Below are positions 27,017-36,701 of a stretch of 64,000 nt of DNA, piece by piece. Location of the stretch: positions 101,557 to 165,556 of the forward strand of contig QCDO01000001.1 in assembly GCA_003278735.1 (NCBI GenBank), given 5' to 3'. How positions within the stretch are numbered: the stretch's first letter is position 1; each line of letters begins with the position of its first letter. The position numbers and the translations under genes are program-made. The notes beneath the pieces were generated by a model. That model did no database searches and had not been told where the DNA came from. It saw nothing but the letters and a program-made list of their open reading frames with translations. Origin of the DNA: Prochlorococcus sp. AG-355-J09 (GTDB lineage Bacteria; Cyanobacteriota; Cyanobacteriia; PCC-6307; Cyanobiaceae).

Positions 27017-28939
27017 TCTGAGACTAATTTCGATTTGATCTATTAATTTCCTTGCTTCTTCAATAGTTAGTTTATTTTGATCAATTGCTGATTCAGTATT
27101 AATTCTTATAGATTCAACCAAAGAAGCTGAACTGTAATCTAATAATTGTAAAATTTCAGATTTACTGTCCTCTTTAATAATATTTTTGACCTTATATGAA
27201 TTATCTTGATTTATGTCTATATGAACAACGTTGGTACTGCCAAATAAATTGTGCAAGTTTCCTAATGCTTCTTGATAGGCTCCAGTCATAAAAATTCCAA
27301 TTAGGTAATCTTTATCTTCTTCTGGCTTATGCAAATTTAGTAGTGATTTAATTTTTCCATTATCAATAAAATTATTTAGTTTCCCATCTGAATCACAAGT
27401 TAAATCTGCAAAGTTGCCTTTGCAGAATGGCTCCTCTAAGTGCCTATGTATTGGTACTATTGGAAAAATCTGATTTATTGCCCAGCTATCAGGAATAGAT
27501 TTAAATATAGATAAATTTGCATAATAAGTTGATGCAAGAGTTTCTGTAATTTCAGATAAATCAGGGTGATTGATTTCATCATTATTCAGGTTATTAGAAA
27601 TTTCTTTTGCACAAGCCCAAGTAAGTTCTTCGGCATAAGCTCTTTCTGCCAAACTTAAAAATCCTAATCTAAAAGCGACTAAGCAATCTTCTTTAAACTT
27701 TTTTGCATCATTCCATAGTTCAATTATTTGAGATAAATTTATTTTTTTATTTTTAAGTTTTTTTAATTCATAGAAAGTATCAAGTAAATTTGAAATTATT
27801 AAACTTTGATTTTTTTTATCAAAAATTTGTAGCTTGGAACTGACATGACTTGTTCCTAAGACATTAAAAATTAAAACTGAACAATGACTAATTATTGCTC
27901 TTCCACTTTCTGAGATTATGATTGGATGCTTGATATTATTTAATTCACAAGAATCCTTAATAGTTGCAATTACATCGTTAGCATAATTTTGGAGAGAATA
28001 ATTAGTAGAAGTGTTGGAGGAGGTTTTAGTTCCATCAAAATCTATGCCTAATCCACCCCCAACGTCGATATATTGCATTGGGGCTCCTAGTTTGCATAGT
28101 TCAACATATATTTGACTCGCTTCTTGTAATGCGTCTTTGATCACAGCAATATCACTTATTTGACTGCCTATATGAAAATGGAGCAATTTCATTTCGTTGA
28201 TAAGATTTGCTTCTTTTAGTTCTTTTATTGTCGACATAATTTCTGGGATTGATAATCCAAATTTGGAATTATCTCCAATAGATTTACCCCACCTACCACT
28301 ACTTTTACTTGATAACTTTGCTCTAATTCCTATCAATGGAGTCGCGTTAAGTTCTTGAACTGCTTGAATAATTCTTTTTACCTCATCTCGTTGTTCAATA
28401 ACTATTATTGGTTTTTTGCCGAGTTTTCTGGCCAAAGTAGCAATCTCAATATATTTTTTATCTTTATATCCGTTGCATATTAGTAATGAATTTTGGTTTT
28501 CAAGAAGTGCAAGGCCAATTAATAGTTCTGATTTACTTCCTACTTCTAAACCAAAATTCCATTGGCTACCAAACTCTATTATCTTTTCAAGGACATTTTT
28601 CTGTTGATTGCATTTGACAGGAAAAACGCCTTGATAAATGTTCTTATATTTATAGGTTTTTATTGCTTTTAAAAAAGAGTCATGTAATGCATTTATTCGA
28701 TCTTTCAAGATATCATTAAATCTTATGATTAAAGGAGGATTTATTTCTCTACTCTTAAGTTCTTTGACAAGCTTAAAAAGATCAATCTTATTTTCAGATT
28801 TTATATCTTTAGTTACTGATATATTTCCTTTGGAATTTATAGAAAAATATTTATCTCCCCATTTGTCTATGTTATAAGTCGAAATACTATCTTCAATAGT
28901 CCAAATATTCTTGAATTTTTTCGGCTCAAAATTGGTCAA
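26993..28939 (-). CDS. speA: Biosynthetic arginine decarboxylase
   Basis: A 648-residue PLP enzyme of the SpeA type, converting arginine to agmatine for polyamine synthesis. The Schiff-base Lys is in [15 protein letters not shown] (around residue 107). The Gly-rich phosphate site [14 protein letters not shown] and the C-terminal [20 protein letters not shown] are characteristic. Length is typical. The start appears to be TTG; no ATG is close. It is convergent with alaS, sharing 16 bases. Confidence 0.95.
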   Translation of the reverse strand: MTNFEPKKFKNIWTIEDSISTYNIDKWGDKYFSINSKGNISVTKDIKSENKIDLFKLVKELKSREINPPLIIRFNDILKDRINALHDSFLKAIKTYKYKNIYQGVFPVKCNQQKNVLEKIIEFGSQWNFGLEVGSKSELLIGLALLENQNSLLICNGYKDKKYIEIATLARKLGKKPIIVIEQRDEVKRIIQAVQELNATPLIGIRAKLSSKSSGRWGKSIGDNSKFGLSIPEIMSTIKELKEANLINEMKLLHFHIGSQISDIAVIKDALQEASQIYVELCKLGAPMQYIDVGGGLGIDFDGTKTSSNTSTNYSLQNYANDVIATIKDSCELNNIKHPIIISESGRAIISHCSVLIFNVLGTSHVSSKLQIFDKKNQSLIISNLLDTFYELKKLKNKKINLSQIIELWNDAKKFKEDCLVAFRLGFLSLAERAYAEELTWACAKEISNNLNNDEINHPDLSEITETLASTYYANLSIFKSIPDSWAINQIFPIVPIHRHLEEPFCKGNFADLTCDSDGKLNNFIDNGKIKSLLNLHKPEEDKDYLIGIFMTGAYQEALGNLHNLFGSTNVVHIDINQDNSYKVKNIIKEDSKSEILQLLDYSSASLVESIRINTESAIDQNKLTIEEARKLIDQIEISLRKSSYLSE

Positions 28940-29061
28940 TTTATGTCTTAGTGATTAATAAATGTTTTTGAAAATAATTTAAAACAATATCTTTTATTTT
29001 AATGATTACTTGCCAAGTTACCACCCAAAAGTTGAATATACATAGAGTGATTATTAACTAA

Positions 29062-29520
29062 ATGACCAAAGAGAAAACCTTTATTGCAATTAAACCAGAT
29101 GGAGTTCAAAGAGGATATGTTTCTGAGATTATTGGCAGATTTGAAAAAAAAGGATTTAAATTGATTGGATTAAAGCAATTAATTCCTTCAAAAGAACTTG
29201 CTCAAAATCATTATGGAGTACATAAAGAAAGACCCTTTTTTGGTGATTTAGTAGACTTTATTTCAAGTGGTCCTGTTGTAGCAATGGTGTGGGAAGGCGA
29301 AGGAGTTATTTTGAGTGCTAGAAAACTAATAGGTGCAACAAAACCTCTGGAAGCAGAGCCTGGAACAATTAGAGGTGATTTAGCTATTGATATTGGGAGG
29401 AATATTATTCATGGTTCTGATGGAGAAGATACAGCAAAATTTGAAATTGATCTATGGTTTAACGAAGAGGAATTATGTGATTGGGAAACTTCTGATTCAA
29501 AATGGCGATCTGAAAATTAA
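29062..29520 (+). CDS. ndk: Nucleoside diphosphate kinase
   Basis: A 152-residue NDK that balances NTP pools. It starts [17 protein letters not shown], the family signature. The phosphorylated active-site His lies in [10 protein letters not shown] near residue 117, and [10 protein letters not shown] contacts nucleotide. It is a single-domain enzyme of normal size, convergent with thiO three bases away. Confidence 0.98.
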   Translation: MTKEKTFIAIKPDGVQRGYVSEIIGRFEKKGFKLIGLKQLIPSKELAQNHYGVHKERPFFGDLVDFISSGPVVAMVWEGEGVILSARKLIGATKPLEAEPGTIRGDLAIDIGRNIIHGSDGEDTAKFEIDLWFNEEELCDWETSDSKWRSEN

Positions 29521-29523
29521 AAT

Positions 29524-30633
29524 TTAAATCGCAAATCTATCTAAACTAAATTTTTCTAAAAAGCTTTTCTCTATTTCTTTGAGATTTTTATTTTGAACTA
29601 TTTTCAAAAGAAGATCACTTGTTATTGCAGAAAATAAAACTCCATTTCTGTAATGTCCTGTAGCTATATAAAGATTTTCAATTTTTGATTTTCCAATTAT
29701 TGGTTTTAGATCTGGTGTGCAAGGTCTATAGCCCCACCAATGTTCCATTTGTGGCCAATTAATAGCTTCTGGCAATAAAGAGCGAATGCCTTCTTGCAGT
29801 TGTTTTATTCCATTAGGAGTATTACCTTGATTAAATTTTGAATCTTTTTCAACTGTCGCTCCAACTATAATAAGTCCATCATCACGGGGAACTAGATAAG
29901 TTTTTGGACCAAAAATAACCCTTTTCAAAAAATTTGTTGGACCTTGTATTGATAGCATTTGTCCCTTTACAGGAAAGACTGGAATCTTATTAAAAATTTT
30001 TTTACTCCACGCACCGCTGCATATAATTGCTTTTTCGCAGTTAATTTTTTTTATTTCCCCAGTGGCGCATAAAACTGTTGCACCTGTAATTTTGTTTTTT
30101 TCGAATGTCAAATCCTCTACTTCTGATCCCTCTTGAAATTTGACTCCATTCAAGGAGCATGCTCTCTCAAGTGCACGCATCAGTTTTCTTCGGTTATCTA
30201 TTTGACCATCTTGTTCAAAAAGTAAACCATGTTTCCAAATAGAATTCATTCCATTGATTTCTGTTTGAAGATCTTTGTGATTTAAATATTTTCCATATTC
30301 ATAAGTGGGAAACTCTTCAAGATCTTCTTTGTTTTTAAAAGGAACTACTATGCCACATTTTTTTAAACCGCATTTAATATTACTATCTTGTTCAATACTT
30401 TGTATCCACTTTGGAATTAGATTTTGACTTTCTTGGCCAAATTTTAGTAATTCATCTTCGAGCCCTTCGGCATGAGTAGCTAACATTCCTGCAGCAACAA
30501 ATCCAGCTGATTCATTTCTGTTTTTGCTTAAAACTAAAACTTTGAAGTTATTTCTAGAAAATTCATAAGCAATAGATAAACCTAAAAGTCCACCTCCAAT
30601 GATTAATATTGAATTTTTGGTTTCTTGTGCCAT
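29524..30633 (-). CDS. thiO: Glycine oxidase ThiO-like FAD enzyme
   Basis: A 369-residue DAO-family oxidase. The N-terminal FAD site is ILIIGGGLLGLSIAYEF (about 9-25), followed by FVAAGMLATHAEG. Mid-protein VKGQMLSIQG and C-terminal WWGYRPCTPDLKPIIG and ATGHYRNGVLFS match ThiO. It would oxidise glycine to iminoglycine for the thiazole of thiamine, linking it to thiL at 5 kb. Other amino-acid oxidases share the fold, so the substrate is inferred. It is divergent from gatB. Confidence 0.85.
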   Translation of the reverse strand: MAQETKNSILIIGGGLLGLSIAYEFSRNNFKVLVLSKNRNESAGFVAAGMLATHAEGLEDELLKFGQESQNLIPKWIQSIEQDSNIKCGLKKCGIVVPFKNKEDLEEFPTYEYGKYLNHKDLQTEINGMNSIWKHGLLFEQDGQIDNRRKLMRALERACSLNGVKFQEGSEVEDLTFEKNKITGATVLCATGEIKKINCEKAIICSGAWSKKIFNKIPVFPVKGQMLSIQGPTNFLKRVIFGPKTYLVPRDDGLIIVGATVEKDSKFNQGNTPNGIKQLQEGIRSLLPEAINWPQMEHWWGYRPCTPDLKPIIGKSKIENLYIATGHYRNGVLFSAITSDLLLKIVQNKNLKEIEKSFLEKFSLDRFAI

Positions 30634-30712
30634 TTAAAAATTAGTATTTTTATTTGTGTTTTGGTCCTCTTTTCCTTTATATCCAATAATATTAATAAAG
30701 AGACTTTTTATA

Positions 30713-32185
30713 ATGAACAATTTGGAATCTTGGGAAGCTGTGATTGGTTTGGAAACTCATGTACAGCTTAATACGAAAAGTAAAATATTCACATCTGCGT
30801 CAACAGCTTTTGGTGATGCACCTAATACTCATATAGATCCTGTAGTTTGTGGTTTACCAGGAACTCTTCCAGTTCTGAATGAGACTGTTCTTGAGTATGC
30901 TGTAAAAACTTCTTTAGCATTAAATTTAAACGTTGCAGAACATTGTAAATTTGATAGAAAACAATATTTTTATCCTGATCTTCCTAAAAATTATCAAATT
31001 TCACAATTTGATGAGCCACTAGCTGAAAATGGTTGGTTAGAGGTTGAAATAATTGAAAAGGACAAAGAACCTTATATAAAAAAAATTGGTATAGAAAGAC
31101 TACATATGGAAGAAGACGCCGGGAAACTAGTTCATTCAGGAAGTGATAGATTAGCTGGTTCTAAGTATTCTTTAGTTGATTACAATCGTGCCGGAATAGC
31201 ATTGTGTGAGATTGTAAGTAAACCAGATATTAGATCAGGTAAAGAGGCATCTGAATATGCTTCAGAGATTAGAAGAACAGTTAGATATCTAGGTGTATCA
31301 GACGGAAATATGCAAGAGGGTTCATTACGCTGCGATGTCAATATTTCAGTTAGAAAAGGACCTAATGCTCCTTTTGGTACCAAAGTGGAAATAAAAAATA
31401 TGAATTCATTTTCTGCAATTCAAAAGGCTTGTGATTATGAAATAGCCAGACAAATAGAAGTTTATGAAAATGGAGGAAAAATTTTCCAAGAAACAAGGTT
31501 ATGGGATGAAGCTAAGCAATTAACGAAAAGTATGAGATTAAAAGAAGGTAGCAGTGACTATAGATATTTTCCTGATCCTGACTTAGGTCCAATTGAAATA
31601 ACAAAAGCCCAACAAGAAATATGGTTTAAAGAACTACCAGAATTACCTTCAAAGAAAAGATATAAATACGTAAGTCAATTTGGGTTGTCTGCATATGATG
31701 CAAGGGTAATTTCTGATGAAATAAGCATGGCAAACTTTTTTGAAGAAACAGTAGCAAATGGTGCTGAGGCTAAACTAGCTTCAAATTGGGTAACAAGTGA
31801 TATTGTCGGCTATTTAAAATCAAACAAACTAAGTTTTAGTGAATTAAAGCTTAGTCCTGAAAATCTTGCTGAAATGATTAACATGATTTCAAAAAATATA
31901 ATTAGTGGAAAAATTGCAAAAGAAATTTTACCTGAACTTATTAAAAAAAATATTTCCCCGAAAAAATTAGTTGAAGAAAAAGGGTTGGCAATGATATCTG
32001 ATTCTTCAAGTATTTCCCCAATAATTGATGAACTTATAAATGAACATCCAAATGAAGTTCAAGCATTTAAAAATGGCAAAACTAAGTTACTTGGTTTTTT
32101 TGTTGGTCAACTTATGAAAAGAACAAAAGGTAAAGCTGATCCTAAACTTGCAAATAAACTTCTTATGGAAAAATTAAATAGCTAA
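30713..32185 (+). CDS. gatB: Aspartyl/glutamyl-tRNA amidotransferase subunit B
   Basis: A 490-residue GatB that phosphorylates and amidates Glu-tRNA(Gln), with GatA and GatC. The start at 30713 gives MNNLESWEAVIGLETHVQL, the normal N-terminus; the frame is open to 30656, but that would add 19 foreign residues. KFDRKQYFYPDLPKNYQISQ and GIERLHMEEDAGKLVH are signature segments, and the C-terminal YqeY-like tail ends LLMEKLNS. A strong hairpin terminator overlaps its stop codon. Confidence 0.97.
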   Translation: MNNLESWEAVIGLETHVQLNTKSKIFTSASTAFGDAPNTHIDPVVCGLPGTLPVLNETVLEYAVKTSLALNLNVAEHCKFDRKQYFYPDLPKNYQISQFDEPLAENGWLEVEIIEKDKEPYIKKIGIERLHMEEDAGKLVHSGSDRLAGSKYSLVDYNRAGIALCEIVSKPDIRSGKEASEYASEIRRTVRYLGVSDGNMQEGSLRCDVNISVRKGPNAPFGTKVEIKNMNSFSAIQKACDYEIARQIEVYENGGKIFQETRLWDEAKQLTKSMRLKEGSSDYRYFPDPDLGPIEITKAQQEIWFKELPELPSKKRYKYVSQFGLSAYDARVISDEISMANFFEETVANGAEAKLASNWVTSDIVGYLKSNKLSFSELKLSPENLAEMINMISKNIISGKIAKEILPELIKKNISPKKLVEEKGLAMISDSSSISPIIDELINEHPNEVQAFKNGKTKLLGFFVGQLMKRTKGKADPKLANKLLMEKLNS

Positions 32186-32204
32186 AGCTTAAAGAAGCTT
32201 TTTT
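32184..32204 (+). terminator. Intrinsic terminator of gatB
   Basis: AAAGCTT (about 32184-32190), loop AAAG, AAGCTTT (about 32195-32201), then more T: a perfect 7-base stem with a 4-base loop and a T tract. It begins within the gatB stop codon and runs into the convergent coaE 3' end. The minus-strand T tract is poor, so it mainly serves gatB. Confidence 0.7.
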
Positions 32205-32806
32205 ATCGTATTGATCCATTTGTTTTGATCATCCGAATTCTCTAAAATAATATCTGAGAATTTTCTTTTTTCTTCAAAACTTAATTGAATATTTATCAAT
32301 TCATATGCTTCTTTTTCGCTAATTTTATCTCTTGTGATAAGTCTGTTTTTTTGTATTTCTTTAGGACATTTAACTAACCATATTTCAGTGCAAATATCTT
32401 CAAATTTTGCTTCAAACAATAATGGAATAACCAATACTATAGTTTGATTATTTCTGTACTGACTGCATTCTTCTATCATTCTTTCTTTAATTAAAGGGTG
32501 AAGTAGTTTTTCAATCCATTCCTTGCTTTCTGAATGTTTAAAAATAATGTTCCTTAAAAGTTTTCTGTTTATTGCCCTTTCTGAATTGCTTTTATTATCA
32601 ATAATTTTATTTCCAAAATAATCTAAAATTTTCTTATATCCATATGTATTTGGTTTGATTAATTCTCTTGAAAAATGATCTGCATCTAATATTGGTATGT
32701 TTTTATGTTTTCTTATGTAATTAGTTATGGTTGTCTTCCCACTTGCAATACCTCCTGTTAAACCAATCCTTCTTTGGTTGTTTTTTAATTTTTGAAGAAT
32801 ATCCAT
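32189..32806 (-). CDS. coaE: Dephospho-CoA kinase
   Basis: A 205-residue P-loop kinase catalysing the last step of coenzyme A synthesis. RRIGLTGGIASGKTTITNYI holds the Walker A loop near the N-terminus, followed by ILDADHFSRELI and a lid region around RLITRDKISEKEAYE. Normal length. It is convergent with gatB, three bases from its stop. Confidence 0.95.
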   Translation of the reverse strand: MDILQKLKNNQRRIGLTGGIASGKTTITNYIRKHKNIPILDADHFSRELIKPNTYGYKKILDYFGNKIIDNKSNSERAINRKLLRNIIFKHSESKEWIEKLLHPLIKERMIEECSQYRNNQTIVLVIPLLFEAKFEDICTEIWLVKCPKEIQKNRLITRDKISEKEAYELINIQLSFEEKRKFSDIILENSDDQNKWINTIKKLL

Positions 32807-32882
32807 ATAATTAATAATAATCTAATTACTTAGTTTCTTTAGTTTTAAAGAGTAGTTATTATGAATTAAAATACCAAAAAGT

Positions 32883-34121
32883 TTGAGCAGGTTAGATTCC
32901 AATTGGTCGTTTGTTGATGACAGTAAGGTAATACCCAAGGGGTTTCTTTTTGCTGGGATATCTGCTGGTTTAAAAGCTTCTAATAAAAAAGATTTAGCAC
33001 TAATACTCGCTCCAGAAGGAAGTATTTTTAGTGGGATGTTTACCCAATCAATTGTTCGAGCTTCTTGTGTGGATATTTGTGAGGAAAGGATTAAAAAAAC
33101 TTCAGGTTTTGTAAGAGCAATTTTAATTAATTCTGGTCAAGCAAATGCATGTACAGGAAATCTTGGCATTCAACATTTTCAAATTGCTACAGGAAAGATT
33201 GCGGAACTTTTAGGAATAAAAGAAGAAGAAGTTTTAATGTGCTCAACTGGTGTAATTGGTGTTCCAATACAAATAAATGATTTAGTAAAAAATTTACCTA
33301 ATTTAGTTAGTGATTTAAAGGGTAATAATTTTGCAAATGCAGCAGAAGCAATTTTAACTACTGATTTGACTTTGAAAAAAGTGTCAATAGAGACGATTAT
33401 TCAAGGTAGAAAAATAAAAATAGCAGGATTTGCAAAAGGTTCAGGAATGATTTACCCCAATATGGCTACAATGCTTGCTTTTCTAACCTGTGATGCGGGT
33501 ATTCAAAAAGAAGAATGGGACAAAATGATTGCTATTGCGGTTCAAAAATCTTTTAATGCAATATCAGTTGATGGAGAGACAAGTACAAATGATTCTTTTG
33601 TTGGAATAAATGCAGGAGAGAAAATTGAAAAAAGGTTTTTTCCAATTATCCAACAAGGGATTGATATTGTATGTCAGAACTTGGCAAAAAATATTGCAAG
33701 GGATGGAGAGGGAGCAAATTGTTTATTAGAAGTTTTGGTTCAAGGAGCAAAAAATATAGATGATGCAATTATGCTCGCAAAATCTATTTGTAATTCTGCC
33801 TTGGTAAAAACTGCAATACATGGTTGTGATCCAAATTGGGGACGAATCATTTCTGCTGCAGGTAATTCTGGAGTTAAATTTAATTTAAATGACTTTGACT
33901 TGTATATAGGAAACGCCCACATTTTGGAAAAAGGCAAGTTAAATAAATATGATCCACAAAAAGTCACAGACTATATTAAGTCCAGAATGAAAGGTAGATA
34001 TTTGGTAGATGATATTGTAAAAATTATGATTAATCTAAATTCTGGCGAATCGAGAGGCACAGCTTGGGGGTGCGATCTTTCTAAAAAATATGTTGAAATA
34101 AACTCGGAATATACTACTTAA
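32883..34121 (+). CDS. argJ: Bifunctional ornithine acetyltransferase / N-acetylglutamate synthase
   Basis: A 412-residue ArgJ that recycles the acetyl group in arginine synthesis, cutting itself into alpha and beta chains. The cleavage site KGSGMIYPNMATMLAF is intact, with nucleophile Thr at residue 196. INSGQANACTG and HGCDPNWGRI are further family segments. The start codon appears to be TTG. It ends 8 bases inside the convergent small membrane-protein gene. Together with speA this window covers both supply and use of arginine. Confidence 0.96.
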   Translation: MSRLDSNWSFVDDSKVIPKGFLFAGISAGLKASNKKDLALILAPEGSIFSGMFTQSIVRASCVDICEERIKKTSGFVRAILINSGQANACTGNLGIQHFQIATGKIAELLGIKEEEVLMCSTGVIGVPIQINDLVKNLPNLVSDLKGNNFANAAEAILTTDLTLKKVSIETIIQGRKIKIAGFAKGSGMIYPNMATMLAFLTCDAGIQKEEWDKMIAIAVQKSFNAISVDGETSTNDSFVGINAGEKIEKRFFPIIQQGIDIVCQNLAKNIARDGEGANCLLEVLVQGAKNIDDAIMLAKSICNSALVKTAIHGCDPNWGRIISAAGNSGVKFNLNDFDLYIGNAHILEKGKLNKYDPQKVTDYIKSRMKGRYLVDDIVKIMINLNSGESRGTAWGCDLSKKYVEINSEYTT

Positions 34122-34359
34122 GTTTTAGTAAATCTAATGGTAGATATTCATTAATATAGAAAAACAGTATTGTCAAAGTTCCAATTACAGAGCCTATAAA
34201 ACCTCCAAACAAATTAACTAATAATCCAGATTGTCTAATTATTGCTTCTTCTTTTTTTTCTTCTTCTTCAAAATTAGGAGAATCAACTACTTTTAAGCGC
34301 TTATTGGTTGTTGGTTGTTTAAGTTGTTGGTGTCGGATGAGGGCTTCGAAATCAGGCAT
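34114..34359 (-). CDS. Small membrane protein overlapping the ParA-type gene
   Basis: 81 residues from the ATG at 34359 (an ATG eight codons upstream is also open). An N-terminal polar part (PDFEALIRHQQLKQ), an acidic stretch (NFEEEEKKEEA) and one C-terminal membrane helix (VNLFGGFIGSVIGTLTILFFYI) are visible. It begins about 66 bases inside the 3' end of the upstream ParA-type gene in another frame, so the two are tightly coupled. I do not recognise the family; a membrane partner of the ATPase is a reasonable guess only. Confidence 0.65.
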   Translation of the reverse strand: MPDFEALIRHQQLKQPTTNKRLKVVDSPNFEEEEKKEEAIIRQSGLLVNLFGGFIGSVIGTLTILFFYINEYLPLDLLKLK

Positions 34360-34964
34360 GGAATTTGTGAGGCAATTGAACAATAAGCAGACCAGCCCGT
34401 CATTCGACGAGGATCTGATCTGCCTAAATCGTCTACAGCTTCAAATACAGCATTGCCAGAGGCTTCTGCTTTATCAAATGCTGAGAGTAAGGGTATAAAT
34501 GTATCAAAAACATATAAACCAAAATTTTCTAGAGCTGCTTTGGCTTGTTGCGCTGCTTTTTGCTGTCTAAAATCAACTTTTACTATTACTACTGCATGGT
34601 TAACTTTTAAGTTGCTTAATAAATTAGCTAGTTCAACAGTTAATTCTACTGATCTTGCTTTTGCAGTTGTAGGCAAGATAACTAAATCTGAACCATACGC
34701 TAAGTGTTTAAGTTCTTCTTGATCACTGCTAGCCTGGCCATCAGTGATTACAATTTCTGATGATCTTGATGCTTTAGCAGCTGAACTGACGGGGAAAACT
34801 GGAAATGGAAGATTGCCTCTTGAAGAGTATGCTAAAGCAGATCTATTCTTGTCGGCATCTACTATGCAAACTTTTTTACCTTCAGAATGCCAAACACTAG
34901 CAAGGTGAATACTTGTGCAGGTCTTGGCCACACCCCCTTTTTGTCCGCAAACGGTAATGAACAA
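34293..34964 (-). CDS. ParA/MinD-family ATPase, orphan
   Basis: A 223-residue protein with the deviant Walker A KGGVAKT (residues 9-15, signature Lys near the N-terminus), the switch DADKN (about 37-41) and DLVILPTT. Such ATPases position plasmids, chromosomes or cell structures (carboxysomes via McdA). No ParB-like gene or parS repeats are adjacent. The C-terminal tail (SKPSSDTNNLNNQQPISA) is low complexity and shares DNA with the start of the next gene in a different frame. Confidence 0.85.
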   Translation of the reverse strand: MFITVCGQKGGVAKTCTSIHLASVWHSEGKKVCIVDADKNRSALAYSSRGNLPFPVFPVSSAAKASRSSEIVITDGQASSDQEELKHLAYGSDLVILPTTAKARSVELTVELANLLSNLKVNHAVVIVKVDFRQQKAAQQAKAALENFGLYVFDTFIPLLSAFDKAEASGNAVFEAVDDLGRSDPRRMTGWSAYCSIASQIPCLISKPSSDTNNLNNQQPISA

Positions 34965-35114
34965 TTTTTTATTTTTATTTCTCTTACTTTGGAGAATAAT
35001 TTCTTAATGTCAAGAGAAATTCATTTTTAATGCTTTAAAACTTATTTTTTGAAATATTTTAAAGAAGTTAATATTTTTAGATAACCTTATAAAGTTCCTT
35101 ATTAAAATTGGCTA

Positions 35115-36077
35115 GTGAAGAAAAGAATTGGATTAGGTACGTGGTCTTGGGGGAATAAGCTTTTCTGGAATTACCAATCTATAAATGACGATGATTTACG
35201 TGAGACATATAATGAAGCGTTACGAAGAGGTTTCGATCTAATTGATACTGCAGATTCTTACGGTACTGGGAATCTTCGAGGCAGAAGTGAATTATTGATT
35301 GGAAAATTTTTACTAAATACTCCTTCAGCAAAGAAAAAAAGAATTCAAGTAGCAACCAAACTTGCACCTTATCCTTGGAGAATAGGTAAAAGAGGTTTTA
35401 ATAAACCTTTCTTGAAAAGTTTAGAAAGACTTAATAACAAATTAGATATAGTGCAATTACATTGGTCAACTGCAAAATACAATCCTTGGCAGGAATTAGG
35501 GCTTTTGAATAATCTTTGCGATTTAAAAGATGAAGGCTTTGATTTTCAAATAGGCTTATCAAATATAGGCCCTAAAAGATTGATAAAATTAATTAATTTC
35601 TTGGCAAAAAGAGATCAGAGACTAAAGAGTGTTCAGATACAGTTTTCTTTGCTTGCTCCCGATTTAGGAAAACAATATCAGGTAAAAAAAATTTGCGATG
35701 AAAATAATATTGATTTCTTTGCTTATAGTCCTTTGTCCTTTGGAATACTTTGTATTGATCCAGATAAGGAAGAGAATAAGGAAAAAAGTTTTATTCGCAA
35801 TGCATTATTTGAAAACTTTAAAAAACAAACATATGAATTACGAAGGTGTTTAAAAAGAATTGCGAATCAAAGATCAGTTTCCCAAGCGCAAGTAGCAATT
35901 AATTGGTGTTGTTATCAAGGAGCTATTCCACTCGTTGGAATGCGGAAAAAATCTCAAGTTATAGATGTATCGAACGTATTCAAGTGGAATTTAAATAAAA
36001 GTGAATTTGAGGTACTGCAGGAATTTTCAAAAAAATGTTTAAAAAAAATGCCTAAAAATCCTTTTTCAAGTATTTAA
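35115..36077 (+). CDS. Aldo/keto reductase family protein
   Basis: A 320-residue TIM-barrel oxidoreductase with a GTG start. GTWSWGNK opens the barrel, FDLIDTADSYGTG holds the catalytic Asp and Tyr (about 41-53), VATKLAPYPW holds the Lys, and LDIVQLHWS holds the His position. The NADP-binding C-terminal end includes VAINWCCYQGAIPLVGMR. The substrate is unknown. Its end overlaps a small minus-strand frame by 26 bases. Confidence 0.9.
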   Translation: MKKRIGLGTWSWGNKLFWNYQSINDDDLRETYNEALRRGFDLIDTADSYGTGNLRGRSELLIGKFLLNTPSAKKKRIQVATKLAPYPWRIGKRGFNKPFLKSLERLNNKLDIVQLHWSTAKYNPWQELGLLNNLCDLKDEGFDFQIGLSNIGPKRLIKLINFLAKRDQRLKSVQIQFSLLAPDLGKQYQVKKICDENNIDFFAYSPLSFGILCIDPDKEENKEKSFIRNALFENFKKQTYELRRCLKRIANQRSVSQAQVAINWCCYQGAIPLVGMRKKSQVIDVSNVFKWNLNKSEFEVLQEFSKKCLKKMPKNPFSSI

Positions 36078-36222
36078 TTAAATTTTTAGCTAGATATTTT
36101 CTTATTTTTTTTATTTGACAACCACTACTCCATAGTTCATTGGGAAATTTTTCGCCAGTGAATCTAATAATTTTTGGTTTGAGATTTATTATCAAGTCAT
36201 TCAGTTTTTTATTAGATTCCAT
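36052..36222 (-). CDS. Possible small basic hypothetical protein
   Basis: 56 residues from the internal ATG (MESNKKLNDLIINLKPK), or 60 from the ATG at 36234. It is highly basic with the motif GEKFPNELWSSGCQIKKIRK. The composition, with Trp, Cys and Gly in a compact centre, looks more like a real protein than a random frame, and it fills the gap between the aldo/keto reductase and the tmRNA terminator. I do not recognise it and it could be spurious. Confidence 0.45.
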   Translation of the reverse strand: MESNKKLNDLIINLKPKIIRFTGEKFPNELWSSGCQIKKIRKYLAKNLIKYLKKDF

Positions 36223-36373
36223 TTTGTAATTCAATTTTCTAATAAGATAAATTAATTTAAAACTTTTCTTCTCAGTATTTATACTTATAAAATTAAAAAA
36301 ATTCTTTTTAATACAAACATTTGCAGCAATATTTACACACTAATAAATTATCTATTACAACTTCTTAGTTATT

Positions 36374-36402
36374 AAAAAAAAGTGGAGTCCTTCCAGACTC
36401 CT
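36374..36402 (-). terminator. Intrinsic terminator of the tmRNA gene
   Basis: On the minus strand GGAGTC and GACTCC form a 6-base stem around a 6-base loop, followed by a run of eight T (A at about 36374-36381 on the plus strand). It lies directly after the tmRNA coding piece. The 150 bases beyond it toward 36235 are AT-rich with no recognised feature. Confidence 0.75.
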
Positions 36403-36645
36403 CGTATCATTTGGTTGATAAGGCTGATATAACCCCATCTCCTTTAGGATCAAGCAGCAACTGGTGCTGTTTGACGGGAGAAACTAACGATTTTGTTAGC
36501 ATTTGTGTTTTTGCTCTAACCGAGCCGGCTTCAGTCACCTTCCTTATGCCCCGTCGAAACCATTACAACCCCAAATAGTGGAGTTGAGCGGAATCGAACC
36601 GCTGTCCGAAACATCGGTTGAGATCACCTAGTCCAATTGGACAAT
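36384..36645 (-). ncRNA. ssrA: Transfer-messenger RNA, permuted two-piece form
   Basis: On the minus strand the acceptor piece comes first: T-arm GGTTCGATTCCGCTC, ending ...CAACTCCA at about 36579. It is followed after about six bases by the coding piece beginning GGGGTTGTAATGG at about 36572. This inverted order is the permuted two-piece tmRNA of the Prochlorococcus/marine Synechococcus lineage. The tag frame (about 36500 down to 36450) reads ANKIVSFSRQTAPVAA then TGA. It rescues stalled ribosomes with SmpB. A perfect palindrome GTCCAATTGGAC lies at about 36631-36642 near the 5' end, which I place only approximately. Confidence 0.93.
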
Positions 36646-36701
36646 TATATTCTGACAGGCAAAATGGTTATTGAATAGTTTTTTATTAAATTTTATAGTA
36701 T

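Noticed and set aside
30656..30712. Longer gatB start
   Set aside because: The added residues are hydrophobic and unrelated; the ATG at 30713 gives the canonical MNNLESWEAVIGLE.
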